Positions 22,014 through 34,093 of a stretch of 64,000 bases of DNA are shown one piece after another. The stretch's first letter is position 1. Each line of letters begins with the position of its first letter. The notes under the pieces were generated by a model, which was not told the origin of the DNA, searched no databases, and was given only the letters and a program-made list of their open reading frames with translations. This DNA is from Serripes groenlandicus (Eukaryota; Mollusca; Bivalvia; Cardiida; Cardiidae). The DNA lies in contig JASEVX010000001.1 of assembly GCA_031761405.1 (NCBI GenBank), positions 111,719,643 to 111,783,642 of the forward strand, given 5' to 3'. Position numbers and translations under genes: made by a program.

Positions 22014-22316
22014 TGAGACGTTCCACGAGAAAACCAACAGTATGGTCTCTGCGTAATGTATCGACCCAGATCAGCGCAGGCTAATCCGGGCTGATACATT
22101 CCGTCTCAGGGGTATAAAGTAATGATTCATGAAACAGGAAATCCACAGGTGGCGAAAAATGTATATCCGAGTTAGCTTGCGTGGCATGCTTAGGTTGATC
22201 CGGGTCGATACTTTACGCAATGTATCGGCCCGGATCAGTCTGCGCGAAGTGCGCAGGTTGATCTGGGTCGATTCATTACGCAGAGTCTACAATGTTGGTC
22301 TTCTCGTGACGGCTCA
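22014..22316 (+). mobile_element. Family B MITE with internal partial duplication
   Basis: 303 bp, tgagacgttccacgagaaaa to ttctcgtgacggctca. After gggtcgatactttacgcaat the element repeats a terminal segment (cggcccggatcagtctgcgc...gggtcgattcattacgc), which accounts for the extra ~50 bp. Confidence 0.8.
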
Positions 22317-22344
22317 AATGTAAATCTGTTATAGTGAGAACACT

Positions 22345-22415
22345 GTCGGAATGTGTCGGCCGGATCAGTCTGCGCGGGCAGCGCAGGCTGATCTGGTCGA
22401 TACATTACGCAGATG
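22345..22415 (+). mobile_element. Family B internal fragment
   Basis: cggaatgtgtcggccggatc to gtcgatacattacgcagatg, one quarter of a family B unit, lying 28 bp after the previous copy. Confidence 0.7.
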
Positions 22416-22541
22416 TGGGCACCTGCTCATTTGATAAATTTCTCCTTAATTCTGCAATTTGTTTCGAAAGTGGTGTGTAATCATAATTTCAGTAATTGCA
22501 GCGGCTTGTCAACCATACTAAAAGAAGGCGTCAACGACAGA

Positions 22542-22804
22542 TGAGCCGTCCCGCGAGAAAACCAACATTATGGCCTCTGCGTAATGAATCGACCCAGATC
22601 AACCTGCGCAGTTCGCGCAGAATGATCCGGGCCGATACATTCCGTCTGAGGGGGATATAGGTTAAGAGTAATGATTCCTGAAACCGAAAATACACAGGAG
22701 GCGAAAAGTGTATATCCGGGTAAGCCTGCGTGGCATGCTTAGGCTGATCCGGGTCGATATTTTACGCAGAGTCCACAATGTTAGTTTCCTCGCGAGACGG
22801 CTCA
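22542..22804 (+). mobile_element. Family B MITE, full length
   Basis: 263 bp with well-kept ends tgagccgtcccgcgagaaaa and ttagtttcctcgcgagacggctca. The flanking dinucleotide is GA on both sides, unlike the TA at 3734. Confidence 0.85.
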
Positions 22805-22847
22805 GATTATCAAAGTCAGACTGTTTGTTGAACAATAATTTTAATGT

Positions 22848-23034
22848 TTTACCCTTTCTCACGCAGAGAAGCATTTTGACACTTATGAAACAAAAACATT
22901 TAAATACATTGTGGCAAAAAATTAACTGCGCCTTTTGCCACAGTGTTTTCAACTCTATTCATTGATTATAATTGCATCTATAGAGATGTTTCTAAAGTCG
23001 TCTGCTTTATATGTGTTGAAGGTGGGAAAGGAAT
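22848..23034 (-). mobile_element. Family A MITE, diverged
   Basis: ttaccctttctcacgcagag to ggtgggaaaggaataa. The central hairpin has decayed to ggcaaaaaattaactgcgccttttgcc. Confidence 0.65.
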
Positions 23035-23361
23035 AAGGTCATGTTTAAGTGACACAAGTTTAACTGATATCATATCTTGAGTGTCGTCTGCTTGGTGAAA
23101 ATTCTCCTTTTCCAACACTTTTTTAAAAACAGTCGTCTTCGGCATTTGTATGGGATGTCCTTTTTTGCATGGTCAGGTCACATTGAAGAAAAGAAATTGT
23201 ATAGTATCATATGAATAATAATCTTCAGAGAGAAATATCACATTCAGACAGCAATTTATATTGAGAATGTTTTTATGTGTGATATGGAGTCGATTTCAGT
23301 CGATACATTATTACCAGGGCATATTGCTATTTTCCTGATGCATTTGTTATGGAAATTTCTT

Positions 23362-23550
23362 TATCCCTTTCCCACAAACAGCTACTTTTGAAGACATCCA
23401 GGCAAACAAATGAAACTCTTTATAAATGAAAATATGGTTAATGAATAGAGTTAAAAATCATTATGTGCACTTTCTACCTTTGCCACAATGTGTTTAAATG
23501 TCGACTGCTGCAAAAGACGTCAGAAACCATCTGTATAATGGAAATGGTTA
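23362..23550 (+). mobile_element. Family A MITE, diverged
   Basis: tatccctttcccacaaacag at left; right side tgtttaaatgtcgactgctgcaaaagacgtc and tggaaatggttata. Hairpin lost. Confidence 0.6.
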
Positions 23551-23561
23551 TATATATAAAT

Positions 23562-23822
23562 GTGACACCCTCGTGACTCGGTTATGTACTTGTGTAGATT
23601 GCTGGTTCGATTCCCGGCCGGGTCATACCAAACACTTTAAAAGAAAGGCAGCGATGGCTTTCCCTCCGTGGTGCTGACTGTTGTGACGTTTGTATTACGA
23701 CTGATTCGCTGCTGTCAGGATAAATGGACCGGTGTCTGCTTGTACCGGTAACATTACACAGGAACCGCCTTGATATCACTGAACAATTCCTGAAAGCAAC
23801 TTAAAACACCATATAAAACAAA
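23562..23822 (+). mobile_element. SINE S1
   Basis: The head keeps the B box (gctggttcgattcccggccg). The body gctttccctccgtggtgctg, attacgactgattcgctgct and gtcaggataaatggaccggt is well kept, and it ends tgaaagcaacttaaaac with an A-rich aaaacaaaacaaaac tail. Confidence 0.8.
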
Positions 23823-23952
23823 ACAAAACATGTGTACATGCCTTTGAGGAGTAGTTAAACGACGATCTCGTACAGACATTTTTGGAGAGTCAGGCATGAA
23901 AGCAACTTTAAATGTAACCGCAACACCTCCGACCAGTCTTGTAAGGATATTC

Positions 23953-24357
23953 GCTTTCTACGGAAAAAAAATCCCCGATCGTCATCCTGCTATTCAATCA
24001 TTCTAGACGCATCTCTACGGAAAACAAATCGTTGATCGTCATCCTGTTATTCAATTATTCTAGACGCATTTCTGCGGAAAACAAATCGTTGATCGTCATC
24101 CTGCTATTCATTCATTCTAGACGCATCTCTACGGAAAACAAATCGCTGATCGTCATCATATTATTCAATCATTCTAGACGCATCTCTACGGAAAACAAAT
24201 CGTTGATCGTCATCCTGCTATTCATTCATTCTAGACGCATCTCTACGGAAAACAAATCGCTGATCGTCATCATATTATTCAATCATTCTAGACGCATCTA
24301 TACGGAAATCAAATCGCTGATCGTCATCCTGTTATTTATTCATTCTAGACGCATCAT
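23953..24357 (+). repeat. 57 bp minisatellite, ~7 copies, dimeric
   Basis: tctagacgcat recurs every 57 bp from 24002 to 24344. Alternate units read cctgctattcattcat and catattattcaatcat, giving a 114 bp higher-order period. The unit is a multiple of three, so one frame stays open (SRRISTENKSLIVILLFIH per unit); I see no reason to call it a protein. Confidence 0.92.
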
Positions 24358-24468
24358 CGTTACGAGTTTCATTTATCAGTATGAATTTAAAAACTGTGTC
24401 AATGTAAAAGTATCGATTTGTATCTTTATGGCGGATATCAAGTTCAATGGATAATATAACAGGTTTGA

Positions 24469-24535
24469 TCCTTTCCCACCAATAGACACATCTACAGCAG
24501 ACGACAGTGGAAAAAAATCCAAATTGCTGAGCATT
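24469..24535 (-). mobile_element. Family A end fragment
   Basis: gatcctttcccaccaataga then ctacagcagacgacagtgg: the outer and inner terminal repeats of one end only. Confidence 0.55.
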
Positions 24536-25249
24536 TTATTATTTTGCAACCTTTTAACTTGCTTTATTTATTATACTTGTGTTTCTAGATATTAAAAATA
24601 TCTTTTTATCAAGATATTTTCGGAAACGTCCGATACATATGTGTTGTGTCTTTGAGCTTGTTGATCTCTCCTGTGACTCCTTGTTCTCTATACCCATTAT
24701 TACCCCGGTACGCTAAAAGTACGGTATAGATACATTGACAGGGGTGTGCCTAAGACCTGTACCATTTTGGTATACCAACTATAGAGTGAAGTAAGTTATA
24801 GTTTTACCTCTGCTGATTTGTGTCCACAGAGTGTTGGACTGTTCTGGTTCTTCTTTGGAATATTTCATTCACTGCTTTCAAATACCCGGTAAATGAAATA
24901 ACACCATTAATGCATAGTACCAGAACAGATTCCGTTGTGCAGTGGTACAACGACCCGGAACGGATTCCAATCTGAAGTAACACATTTTGTTATTGAATAG
25001 CCGAGGTCAAAAAGGAAACATTCATTGGATGCTCTCGTTTGTGTAGAAAGAATAGCAAATTTATATCGACCATTTCTTAATAACAAAAATAAAAATATTT
25101 CTGTCGATAATATAACCGGGAATTATCACCGTTTTCCTGGTGACTACTTCATGGTGAATATCGTTTTATATGTTTTCGAACAAGACTCTTTAACTTTTAT
25201 CAACACGTGTGATAATATCGACTTAAAATCGATCACTTTAAGGATGTAG
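24536..25249. other. Unannotated interval
   Basis: No family copy, tRNA or exon recognised. Confidence 0.3.
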
Positions 25250-26337
25250 ATAATACTGAAATCTTTGATCGAATCTGTGCTGGACAATCTACACGAACAG
25301 CTGAATTACGGTAATCATACTGAAATCTTTGATCGAATCTGTGCTGGACAATCTACACGAACAGCTGAATTACGGTTATCATACTGAAATCTTTGATCGA
25401 ATCTGTGCTGGACAATCTTCACGAACAGCTGAATTACGGTTATCATACTGAAATCTGTGTTCGAATCTGTGCTGGACAATCTACACTAACAGCTGAATTA
25501 CGGTTATCATACTGAAATCTTTGATCGAATCTGTGCTGGACAATCTTCACGAACAGCTGAATTACGGTAATCATACTGAAATCTTTGATCGAATCTGTGC
25601 TTGACAATCTTCACGAACAGCTGAATTACGGTAATCATACTGAACTCTCTGATCGAATCTGTGCTGGACAATCTTCACGAACAGCTGAATTACGGTAATC
25701 ATACTGAAATCTCTGATTGAATCTGTGCTGGCCAATCTACACGAACAGCTGAATTACGGTTATCATACTGAAATCTCTGATCGAATCTGTGCTGGACAAT
25801 CTTCACGAACAGCTGAATTACGGTAATCATACTGAAATCTCTGATCAAATCAGTGCTGGACAATCTACACGAACAGCTGAATTACGGTTATCATACTGAA
25901 ATCTTTGATCGAATCTGTGCTGGACAATCTTCACGAACAGCTGAATTACGGTAATCATACTGAAATATTTGATCAAATCTGTGCTGGACAATCTACACGA
26001 ACAGCTGAATTACGGTAATCATACTGAAATCTCTGATCAAATATGTGCTGGACAATCTACACGAACAGCTGAATTACGGTAATCATACTGAAATCTCTGA
26101 TCAAATCAGTGCTGGACAATCTACACGAACAGCTGAATTACGGTTATCATACTGAAATCTTTGATCGAATCTGTGCTGGACAATCTTCACGAACAGCTGA
26201 ATTACGGTAATCATACTGAAATCTCTGATCGAATCTGTGCTGGACAATCTACACGAACAGCTGAATTACGGTAATCATACTGAAAATTCTGATAAAATCA
26301 GTGCTGGACAATCTACACGAAAGGCTTAGTTACGGAG
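25250..26337 (+). repeat. 64 bp minisatellite, ~17 copies
   Basis: The unit runs from atcatactgaaatctttgat to cgaacagctgaattacggta. The step between atcatac at 25314 and 25378 is 64 bp. Variant sites include ctacacg/cttcacg and tttgatcg/ctctgatca. A four-unit stretch recurs 256 bp later (ctctgatcaaatcag at 25839 and 26095). Confidence 0.95.
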
Positions 26338-26767
26338 GCCTGTGTGTCTTTTAGCAATATAAGTTAGTATATCCCAATATTTCACGTAATTATGTGGCCA
26401 TATTTACAACTACGTTGGAACCTATCCTATAGGCGCTAACGTTCTAAGAAGAGTTTTACGTTAATGCTGCAATTAACGTTGAGTATGCATTTTTTACGAT
26501 CAGTTAGACTTTTAAACGTCGATAGTTTTATTGCAAATGCTATTCTCCTGATGACAAATTGTGGTGAAATATAGTTTTATTCTCTTTTTACAGCAAGACT
26601 GTTACACTTTTTTGCGTCTAGAAATCGATCATAATTATTAAGTAAATAATGAAATCAACATATTTACTCTGTTCTCATTTTGTATTGGAGAGCCCCTTTC
26701 GTATATGTGTACAGTGTAACTTTCCAAAACGTTGTTGATGGTCTACCCGTGCCTAATAAATTAATGC
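26338..26767. other. Unannotated interval
   Basis: AT-rich. Nothing recognised. Confidence 0.3.
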
Positions 26768-26950
26768 CAGAGCTCTAGATAAGGGGCGTTTTGCATGTTC
26801 TAAAATCCTTATTTTACCCTCTAACCCTATGTTGTGGGTACTCAAAAATACCGTCTCAATGAGACGATTCTTTTAAGTACCCAAAACATAGGGTTTGCTT
26901 TAATAATAAGAGGGTAAAGAGCTTAATACCCCTCCTGATCTGGACCTCTG
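26768..26950. mobile_element. Family C palindromic MITE, decayed
   Basis: 183 bp, CAGAGCTCTAGATAAGGGGC to GATCTGGACCTCTG. Flanks ttaatgc and ttactgc are a direct repeat with one mismatch. The central arms have several unpaired changes (aaaataccgtctca against tgagacgattctttt). Confidence 0.8.
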
Positions 26951-26974
26951 TTACTGCCATACCAAACGGACTCT

Positions 26975-27176
26975 TTAAACCTTTCCAACCTACAGAAGCA
27001 GTTTGAAGTATCTGCAGCAGATGACTTATGAAAACATTGAGCGTTGAGCAATTTCTCATGTTGACATGTTTACAACTGTATTTGATTAATATCCTTTTAT
27101 TAATAGCAGTTGTCTATAGTATTGCATGTTTTCAAAGTCGCCTGCTGCAGATTTTAACACCGTAGGAAAGGGTTAA
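26975..27176 (-). mobile_element. Family A MITE
   Basis: ttaaacctttccaacctacag to cgtaggaaagggTTAA. A half-hairpin gttgagcaatttctcatg remains, and inner pairs atctgcagcagatgac and gtcgcctgctgcagat are clear. Confidence 0.75.
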
Positions 27177-27530
27177 ATTTATTTATTTTAAATCCATCAA
27201 ATTAAGAAAGAAACCTAACTTTTCAAAGTTAAAGTGCCATAACAGTTTGATTAATGAATTGATTTGATTGTAACGGCGGTTTTCAACGTCTGTTTCCTGG
27301 CTTTCTCGCACCTGTACTCGACACAGCATTCTTCGCTTGTAACTCTTTTGAAAGATAAGAAAATCTTTATTTTCAACATGCATTCCCCTATTCTTAACTG
27401 GGGAGTATGAGCAACAATAATTATGCATGGATCCAAAATATTTGAATATGCTTGTTATTAAGTGCTTTGTCCAGGATACTCAAAATAATAGAATAACCCA
27501 GTTCGGCAATAGAAGAGTAAGTTTGGGAAC
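27177..27530. other. Unannotated interval
   Basis: Spacer between a family A element and the 44 bp minisatellite. No coding signal. Confidence 0.3.
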
Positions 27531-29241
27531 ATCAGATAAGTCCCCCGGTCTATACCTCACTCAGGTGTGGGAACATCAGATAAGTCCCCCGGTCTATACC
27601 TCACTCAGGTGTGGGAACATCAGATAAGTCCCCCGGTCTATACCTCACTCAGGTGTGGGAACATCAGATAAGTCCCCTGGTCTATACCTCACTCTGGTGT
27701 GGGAACATCAGATAAGTTTCCTGGTATATACCTCACTCAGGTGTGGGAACATCAGATAAGTCCCCTGGTCTATATCTCACTCAGGTGTGGGAATATCAGA
27801 TAAGTCCCCTGGTCTATATCTCACTCAAGTGTGGGAACATCAGATAAGTCCCCTGGTCTATACCTCACTCTGGTGTGGGAACATCAGATAAGTCCCCTGG
27901 TCTATATCTCACTAAAGTGTGGGAACATCAGATAAGTCCCCCGGTCTATACCTCACTCTGGTGTGGGAACATCAGATAAGTCCCCTGGTCTATATCTCAC
28001 TCAAGTGTGGGAACATCAGATAAGTCTCCCGGTATATACCTCACTCAAGTGTGGGAACATCAGATAAGTCCCCTGGTCTATATCTCAGTCAGGTGTGGGA
28101 ACATCAGATAAGTCCCCTGATCTATACCTCACTCAGGTGTGGGAACATCAGATAAGTCCCCTGGTCTATATCTCAGTCAGGTGTGGGAACATCAGATAAG
28201 TCCCCTGGTCAATACCTCACTCAGGTGTGGGAACATCAGATATGTCCCCTGGTCTATACCTCACCCAGGTGTGGGAACATCAGATAAGTCCCCCGGTCTA
28301 TACCTCACTCAGGTGTGGGAACATCAGATAAGTCCCCTGGTCTATACCTCACTCATGTGTGGGAACATCAGATAAGTCCCCTGGTCTATACCTCACTCTG
28401 GTGTGGGAACATCAGATAAGTTTCCTGGTCAATACCTCACTCAGGTGTGGGAACATCAGATAAGTCCCCTGGTCTATACCTCACCCAGGTGTGGGAACAT
28501 CAGATAAGTCCCCCGGTCTATACCTCATTCAGGTGTGGGAACATCAGATATGTCCCCCGGTCTATACCTCACTCTGGTGTGGGAATATCAGATAAGTCCC
28601 CTGGTCTATACCTCACTCAGGTGTGGGAACCTCAGATAAGTCCCCTGGTCTATACCTCACTCAGGTGTGGGAACATCAGATAAGTCCCCCGGTCTATACC
28701 TCACTCAGGTGTGGGAACATCAGATAAGTCCCCTGGGTTATACCTCACTCTGGTGTGGGAACATCAGATAAGTCCCCTGGTCTATATCTCACTCAGGTGT
28801 GGGAACATCAGATAAGTCCCCTGGTATATACCTCACTCAGGTGTGGGAACATCAGATAAGTCCCCTGGTCTATATATCACTCAGGTGTGGGAACATCTGA
28901 TAAGTCCCCTGGTCTATATCTCACTCAGGTATGGGAACATCAGATAAGTCCCCTAGTCTATACCTCACTCAGGTGTGGGAACATCAGATAAGTCACCTGG
29001 TCTATACCTCACTCAGGTGTGGGAACATCAGATAAGTCCCCCGGTCTATATCTTACTCAGGTGTGGGAATATCAGATAAGTCCCCTGGTCTCTATCTCAC
29101 TCAGGTGTGGGAACATCAGATACGTCCCCTAGTCTATATCACTCAGGTGTAGGAACATCAGATAAGTCCCCTGGTCTATATCTCAGTCAGGTGTGGGAAC
29201 ATCAGATAAGTCCCCTAGTCTATATCTCATTTAAGGTGTGT
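27531..29241 (+). repeat. 44 bp minisatellite, ~39 copies
   Basis: The unit reads gtgtgggaacatcagataag then tcccctggtctatacctcactcag. Variants: ccccgg/cccctgg, tatacc/tatatc, ctcag/ctctg/ctcaag. The array starts at gtttgggaacatcag and fades after ctcatttaaggtgtg. It is the largest array in the window, 1.7 kb. Confidence 0.96.
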
Positions 29242-29762
29242 GAACCATTCAATATATGTATCAACACAAACTCATAAAAAACAGCTAGCTTTTCAAAAAT
29301 ATGTTTTCAAACGACATTTCTTGTAATTTGCGGTAGACAATTTTAATACCTTCACGTCTGAAATTGCCTCTCTAATTTAGATTAATTCCACTGAATTGTT
29401 CCTGTGGTGACCCTAAAGCAAAACACATATATCATTTTGGTGACGCCATGGGAAATCACCCATCCTACCGGGCATTGTGATCACGAAAGACCCAGATCAG
29501 CCTGCGTCGACGGGCAGACATTACTTGCTTTAAGCAAAACATTCCATTGTCTCATCGCCCTCAAAGTGCGTCTGCTTCGAAAACGTCTAAATTCGTCTGA
29601 ATCAGAGAAAGTGTTAAAGAGTGAGTAGGGTAGATTTTCTTTATCAACATTCTTAGAAAGTTTAACGTGCAGATCGGTGAACATTGAAGAATCGGATTCA
29701 ATTGCACGTTTGGACAGGTTGGTCTGAAGTTTAGCTGTCGACAAACACGTGACACACTTTTA
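29242..29762. other. Unannotated interval with repeat scraps
   Basis: gacccagatcagcctgcg at 29489 is a family B scrap, and gtgcgtctgcttcgaaaacgtc at 29566 resembles family A ends. Overlapping minus-strand frames up to 96 codons have no recognised domain. Confidence 0.3.
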
Positions 29763-30131
29763 TTAGTCGCCGGGCAGAAGCCCGCGACTTCTATTTTTAA
29801 TAGGTTTTCGGAAATCACATGGGAGGAGGAGTTATTATTAGAAAAAAACAAATTTAAATGTCTTGAACATATTACAATTGCGTTTGTTTAAAAACACTAA
29901 GTTATGACACATCTAAAATGAAATAAATATTCCGATGTTTTAAGTATTAGTAGTTTCTTTATTTTGACTCGCATCTCTTTTTTTGGGGTTTTATTTACGA
30001 AGACAAAACCGTCCCCATGAGACTTGCAGCAAGCAGACTGTTTTGTGTCAATATCAAGTAAAATTCACGTCGAATTCTCCTTTAAAATAGCAATCTTAAT
30101 TTACTGAATGTTATTTTCATGTTCAAAGAGA
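29763..30131 (-). mobile_element. Family G, Helitron-like non-autonomous element, copy 1
   Basis: 369 bp, aligned with 35261-35623. On the minus strand it starts TCTCTTTGAACATG after a host A and ends in a GC-rich hairpin (gtcgcgggc-ttct-gcccggcgac) followed by CTAA and then T. The A|TC...CTAA|T arrangement is the canonical Helitron insertion pattern. The hairpin abuts CTAA rather than lying ~10 nt away, which is a caveat. No Rep/helicase is present. Confidence 0.6.
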
Positions 30132-30904
30132 TGTCTTGATTTGTGAGGAATTCATTTTATAATGTTTATCCATGTATATCTAAAATATGAACTGTTTCTA
30201 AGCTAAAACTGTTGATCGCGTGACTCGCGAATACCAACTGCGTAGATCAATCTCCTTTGCAGAGAGCAGCTCTTTACACTCACTTACAAATAGTAAATTA
30301 TAGGTGATTTAAAATGTTTATTTGGTTCAAAACAAATGAAGAAAAGAACAAACCGAGATAAAACTGGTTTTAATAGAAAAATGACTTTGAACGAACACTC
30401 TCTGCCTATAAAGAGAGTTTCAAGAACGACACCTCTGCGAAGAAGAATGTAGGTCACGAATCGGGTCTTTCGTACAAAATTATTTCGTCCTTGACAATTT
30501 TAAATGTGTCTTATTTGTAAATATTGGATTAAATTTCATCCTTTGTTAAGGTATGATATAATTAGGATGCCAAGCTAATATCATTTTGAGAAAAAGAGAA
30601 AACTCATGTCTTCAGCGATTTAACCCTTATCTCATTGTTTTAAAAGTAAATTGCTGCAAAGGTGTCCAATGTTGACTTTAATAGGGGAAACATAAAATGA
30701 CGTGCTATTGCATGCAACTCTTAAATTGTCTGTTTTGTGGTTTTATTGATAAATGATAGAATTCAAATATTCTGACAAACATCTTGAAAAGTATATGTGG
30801 AATTCACAAATCTTATAATTATTCCTTAATGAAAGCACTGTATAGGGTTAGACTAAGACTAATGATTGTCAAGATTACTCATTTCCATTACTGTGTATGA
30901 TCAA
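30132..30904. other. Unannotated interval
   Basis: A faint family A end (gatttaacccttatctcatt, 30619) is the only match. No gene. Confidence 0.3.
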
Positions 30905-31150
30905 TACTTAGTTGGCTGTGTGTATGGTCAACCTACTTTGGAATGGAGATTGATCATAAACAATGAAAGGCTTCAATTATCATTCACTTCGTTGACAAAA
31001 CAATGCAAGTTATGACACATTTTCACTTGACCCCGCCCCTGATGTTCCAATATGCCCCTCAGTTGATAACTGTTTATTCAACTACTATAATGTTAGTGTT
31101 ATGCATAACTGCAGTATGCATTTCCGGCGACATTGATGCGTTGCATCAAC
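30905..31150 (+). repeat. Family H dispersed repeat, copy 1
   Basis: Diverged match to 53078-53285. Shared landmarks in order: atggtcaacct, aatgaaaggcttcaatt, cattgaccc-type stretch, atgttccaatatgc, ttgataactgtttattcaac and ctccggcgacattgatg. Nature unknown; no terminal repeats seen. Confidence 0.6.
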
Positions 31151-31468
31151 TTTCTCTTGTTTACTTACTTGATATTCTTCGTGCCGTGTGGCACAAAAAC
31201 CGTCAAACCTGAACGCGAATCCTGTCTCAATGGTTACCGATGTTGCATCTGGTCCTTTGTCCATTCCAAATGGTTTCATCTTTTTGTCTACTACGCACCG
31301 CTATGTCTCATTTGACAAGCTGCATTTCCTTGTTCAAGACAACCCTTGGGATTGCATTCTGAAGACATGTCCCGTCCATCTCATTCTCATTATGTTGTTT
31401 CACTAGACAGTCATCGGTTACAGTTAATCCTTGGAGTTTGTCCATTGACAAGAATATGTAGTTATAGT

Positions 31469-31689
31469 TTAACCCTTTCTCATATATAGAGCCTTTCCGA
31501 CGCCTCTGTAGCATATAACTTTTGAAAACACTTTAGCTATAGGAGAATTAGCTCATAATGAGCAATTTCTGCTTTTACCAAGATCGTTTTCAACTCTATC
31601 TAACGAGTACACTTTCATTAGTAGATATGTTTGCTGAGATGTTTTCAAAGTCGTCTACTGCAGATTTGTTTTATGTAGAACAGGTCTAA
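31469..31689 (-). mobile_element. Family A MITE
   Basis: TTAACCCTTTCTCATATATA at left; hairpin gaattagctcataatgagcaatttc; inner right pair gtcgtctactgcagatttg. The right outer end has decayed (gtagaacaggtctaag). Confidence 0.75.
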
Positions 31690-31740
31690 GGTGTCTTAAA
31701 TGTCCAGATAACCCCGTGTCATCTCCTTGATTTATATATC

Positions 31741-31824
31741 TTGAAATATTGTGTTGATATAAACGATATTGAAATATTTTGTTGATATAAACGATATTAA
31801 AATCTTGTTTTGATATAAACGATA
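31741..31824 (+). repeat. Three-copy 28 bp tandem repeat
   Basis: ttgaaatattgtgttgatat followed by aaacgata starts at 31741, 31769 and 31797. It ends beside a truncated family B element. Confidence 0.85.
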
Positions 31825-31831
31825 TTGAAAT

Positions 31832-31979
31832 CCTGTGGATTTTCTGTTTCAGGAATCATTACTCTATACATCTATACCCCTAAGACGAAATGTGTAGGCC
31901 CGGCTCAGCCTGCGCAGACTGATCTGGGTAGATACATTTCGCAGAGGCCATAATGTTGGTTTTCTCGTGGGACGGCTCA
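31832..31979 (-). mobile_element. Family B MITE, half element
   Basis: cctgtggattttctgtttca to ttttctcgtgggacggctca. The other half is missing, cut at the same inner point (cctgtggatttt) where the chimeras at 1-278 also break off nearby. Confidence 0.75.
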
Positions 31980-33172
31980 ATATTGTATACACTTATTTGT
32001 GATTGTATATGAGCGGCGTTATACGAAAATCAACCGTAAGGCAATTGTGACCAGTGTAGATCAAGCTCAGTCAGAGTAGATAAAGCTCAGTCAGCGCGGA
32101 TGCGCAGTCTGTTTTGGCTCTGGATCTAACACTTCAATAAACCAGTATCCATTTGGATCCTTAGCAAGATTGCGCAATCATGTGTTTTTGTGCACTCGAA
32201 ATAATTGTGTTAGGGCTGGTTTTTCTGGCGCATCGTTCATATATTCGTACAAATCATTCATCTTACAGGATTTAAAAACGATCTATCAATTTATTTGATT
32301 CTCTGTATAAACCGGATGGAAACACGGACTAACATTTGTATTTGCAAATATAAAGTATCCATTTATTGCATATGACAACACTCGGCCACAATGGGTTTAC
32401 AGGTCACCTATGTAGTTGGTACGAAACCACGATGAGACAATTATAATGCATTCTTTTGAACTACGTTTTAATAGTAAACAATAAATGTTAAAGAGTCGTA
32501 CGTTGTGATTACATCAGAGGGAAATAGCGTGATATAGTATCAGAACATTCGAATTATAATTTTGTTACCGAAAGGTGAAAATATTTCGGGGTCGAAGGTG
32601 AACATTTCTCATTTGAACAATGTCATATTTTGCCACACTGTTTGGAAAAGTATTCAGTTGGATAAGGCGTCAGGAGGCGTCTTGTCGGGGGAATAGAAAC
32701 TTAAATCTAAGGGTACCCCGTATTATTAAATCTGAAAATCGCTGATTTGTTAGAACTGTTCTACACAAAATTGTATATATATGTATTCTAATATATAATT
32801 CAGATTGTGAAGCTGGTCAATATTATTAACACTGATTGGAAATGATATATCGTTAATTATTTAAAACCCTGGATCTCGTGTAAAAGATAGTAAGAAACGT
32901 CGCGCGAATGACACGCTGTTTAAAACCTATTTACATATTCACGTATTAAAGTATTCACGTCCCAAGGGCAATTTATAACATTGTGACTCGGATGCTGATG
33001 CTATCGATATTTCTGTGTATTCTATTTACATGGTGGCTTTATTCTACATCGTGTTGCATCTGAACATCGTCTTGCAAAAATGAGATTTGTTTGGGGATAA
33101 ACAGTGAATTCTTTTGATGGGTGTATGAGTGAAACAGTAAATTTGTCAAACTGTCTTCATAAGTGACACATA
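31980..33172. other. Unannotated interval
   Basis: aaggcaattgtgaccagtgt at 32038 with agctcagtcag repeats is like 19488. A faint family A core and end lie at 32560-32690 (ttgccacactgtttgg). No gene. Confidence 0.3.
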
Positions 33173-33420
33173 TGAGCCGTTCCACGAGAAAACCATCAAT
33201 GTGGACTCTGAGTCAAGTATCGATCCGGATCAGCCTTAGCATGCCGCGCAGGCTTATCCGGGCAGACACTTTTCGCCTCCTGTGGATTTTCTGTTGCAGG
33301 AATCCTTACTCTATACATCTATACATCTATCCCCCCTGAGACGGAATGTGTCGGCCCGGATTAGCATTAGACTGATCCGGGTCGATACATTACGCAGAGT
33401 CCATAATGTTGGTTTTCTCA
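33173..33420 (-). mobile_element. Family B MITE, right end lost
   Basis: tgagccgttccacgagaaaa at left; the right side stops at ataatgttggttttctca, missing the last ~12 bp. An extra catctataca step duplicates 10 bp inside. Confidence 0.8.
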
Positions 33421-33860
33421 TTTTACGTATTACACGTTTCTTAATGAGAACCCTTAGCCTTCTAAAATATAAAAAAATAACCAAAATTTAACAAGTGCAG
33501 GATTTCTGTGCAATTACCTGTAACGATTAGTCGAGTGAACAAAACACGAGGCACTTCTCACTTATTAATAACGAATATTCATATCTTACAGAAGTCGAGG
33601 CTAAGGTAGTGCATTAATATTATTTGTAGCCCTAGTGAATAGCTTTAACAGATTGATTGGAGTTCATGACTGTTTTCCAAACATAGGTATTCGAGACAGA
33701 GATTGTTTTTAATAAGTAACGTATACTTTACACAGTTTCTAGTCACATACAACAAATGAGTATATACATTTATAAACAGAATCGTGAATGAACAATATCA
33801 TCATTTAAGGTAGAACCCGCCCCCCATGGGCTAGTCGATTTCCGTATAAAGTTGTTATAT
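33421..33860. other. Unannotated interval
   Basis: Nothing recognised. aaggtagaacccgcccccca at 33811 may be a worn tRNA-related end. Confidence 0.3.
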
Positions 33861-34093
33861 AGAGGTCGGTATTGTTCGTAGGCGTGCCAAGTAAAATGTC
33901 CACTGGAAATCACAGGTGCCAGTCTCGGTTAAAACCTAAAAATAGCATTTGACTATATATTGTCAATATATAGTCAAATGCTATTTTTAGATTTTAAACG
34001 AGACGTCTACCGGAAATGAACGATATGTCCACCGGATATTAACGACAAGTTCACCGGAAATGACCGACAAGTCCACGAACATTACCGATCTCT
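33861..34093. mobile_element. Family I foldback element (single copy here)
   Basis: 233 bp. The ends pair (agaggtcggtattgttcgta and the complement of acgaacattaccgatctct). A 77-79 bp central palindrome has 38 bp arms (33924-33961, 33965-34002) with two mismatches. The right side carries three or four ~23 bp repeats of the gtccaccggaaatgaacgac type. No target duplication is obvious. Confidence 0.75.

Noticed and set aside
24032..24454. 140-codon open frame of 19-residue repeats
   Set aside because: The 57 bp tandem unit is a multiple of three, so it remains open without selection.
27531..29241. CRISPR-like array
   Set aside because: The 44 bp units are contiguous with no unique spacers, and the context is eukaryotic; it is a minisatellite.
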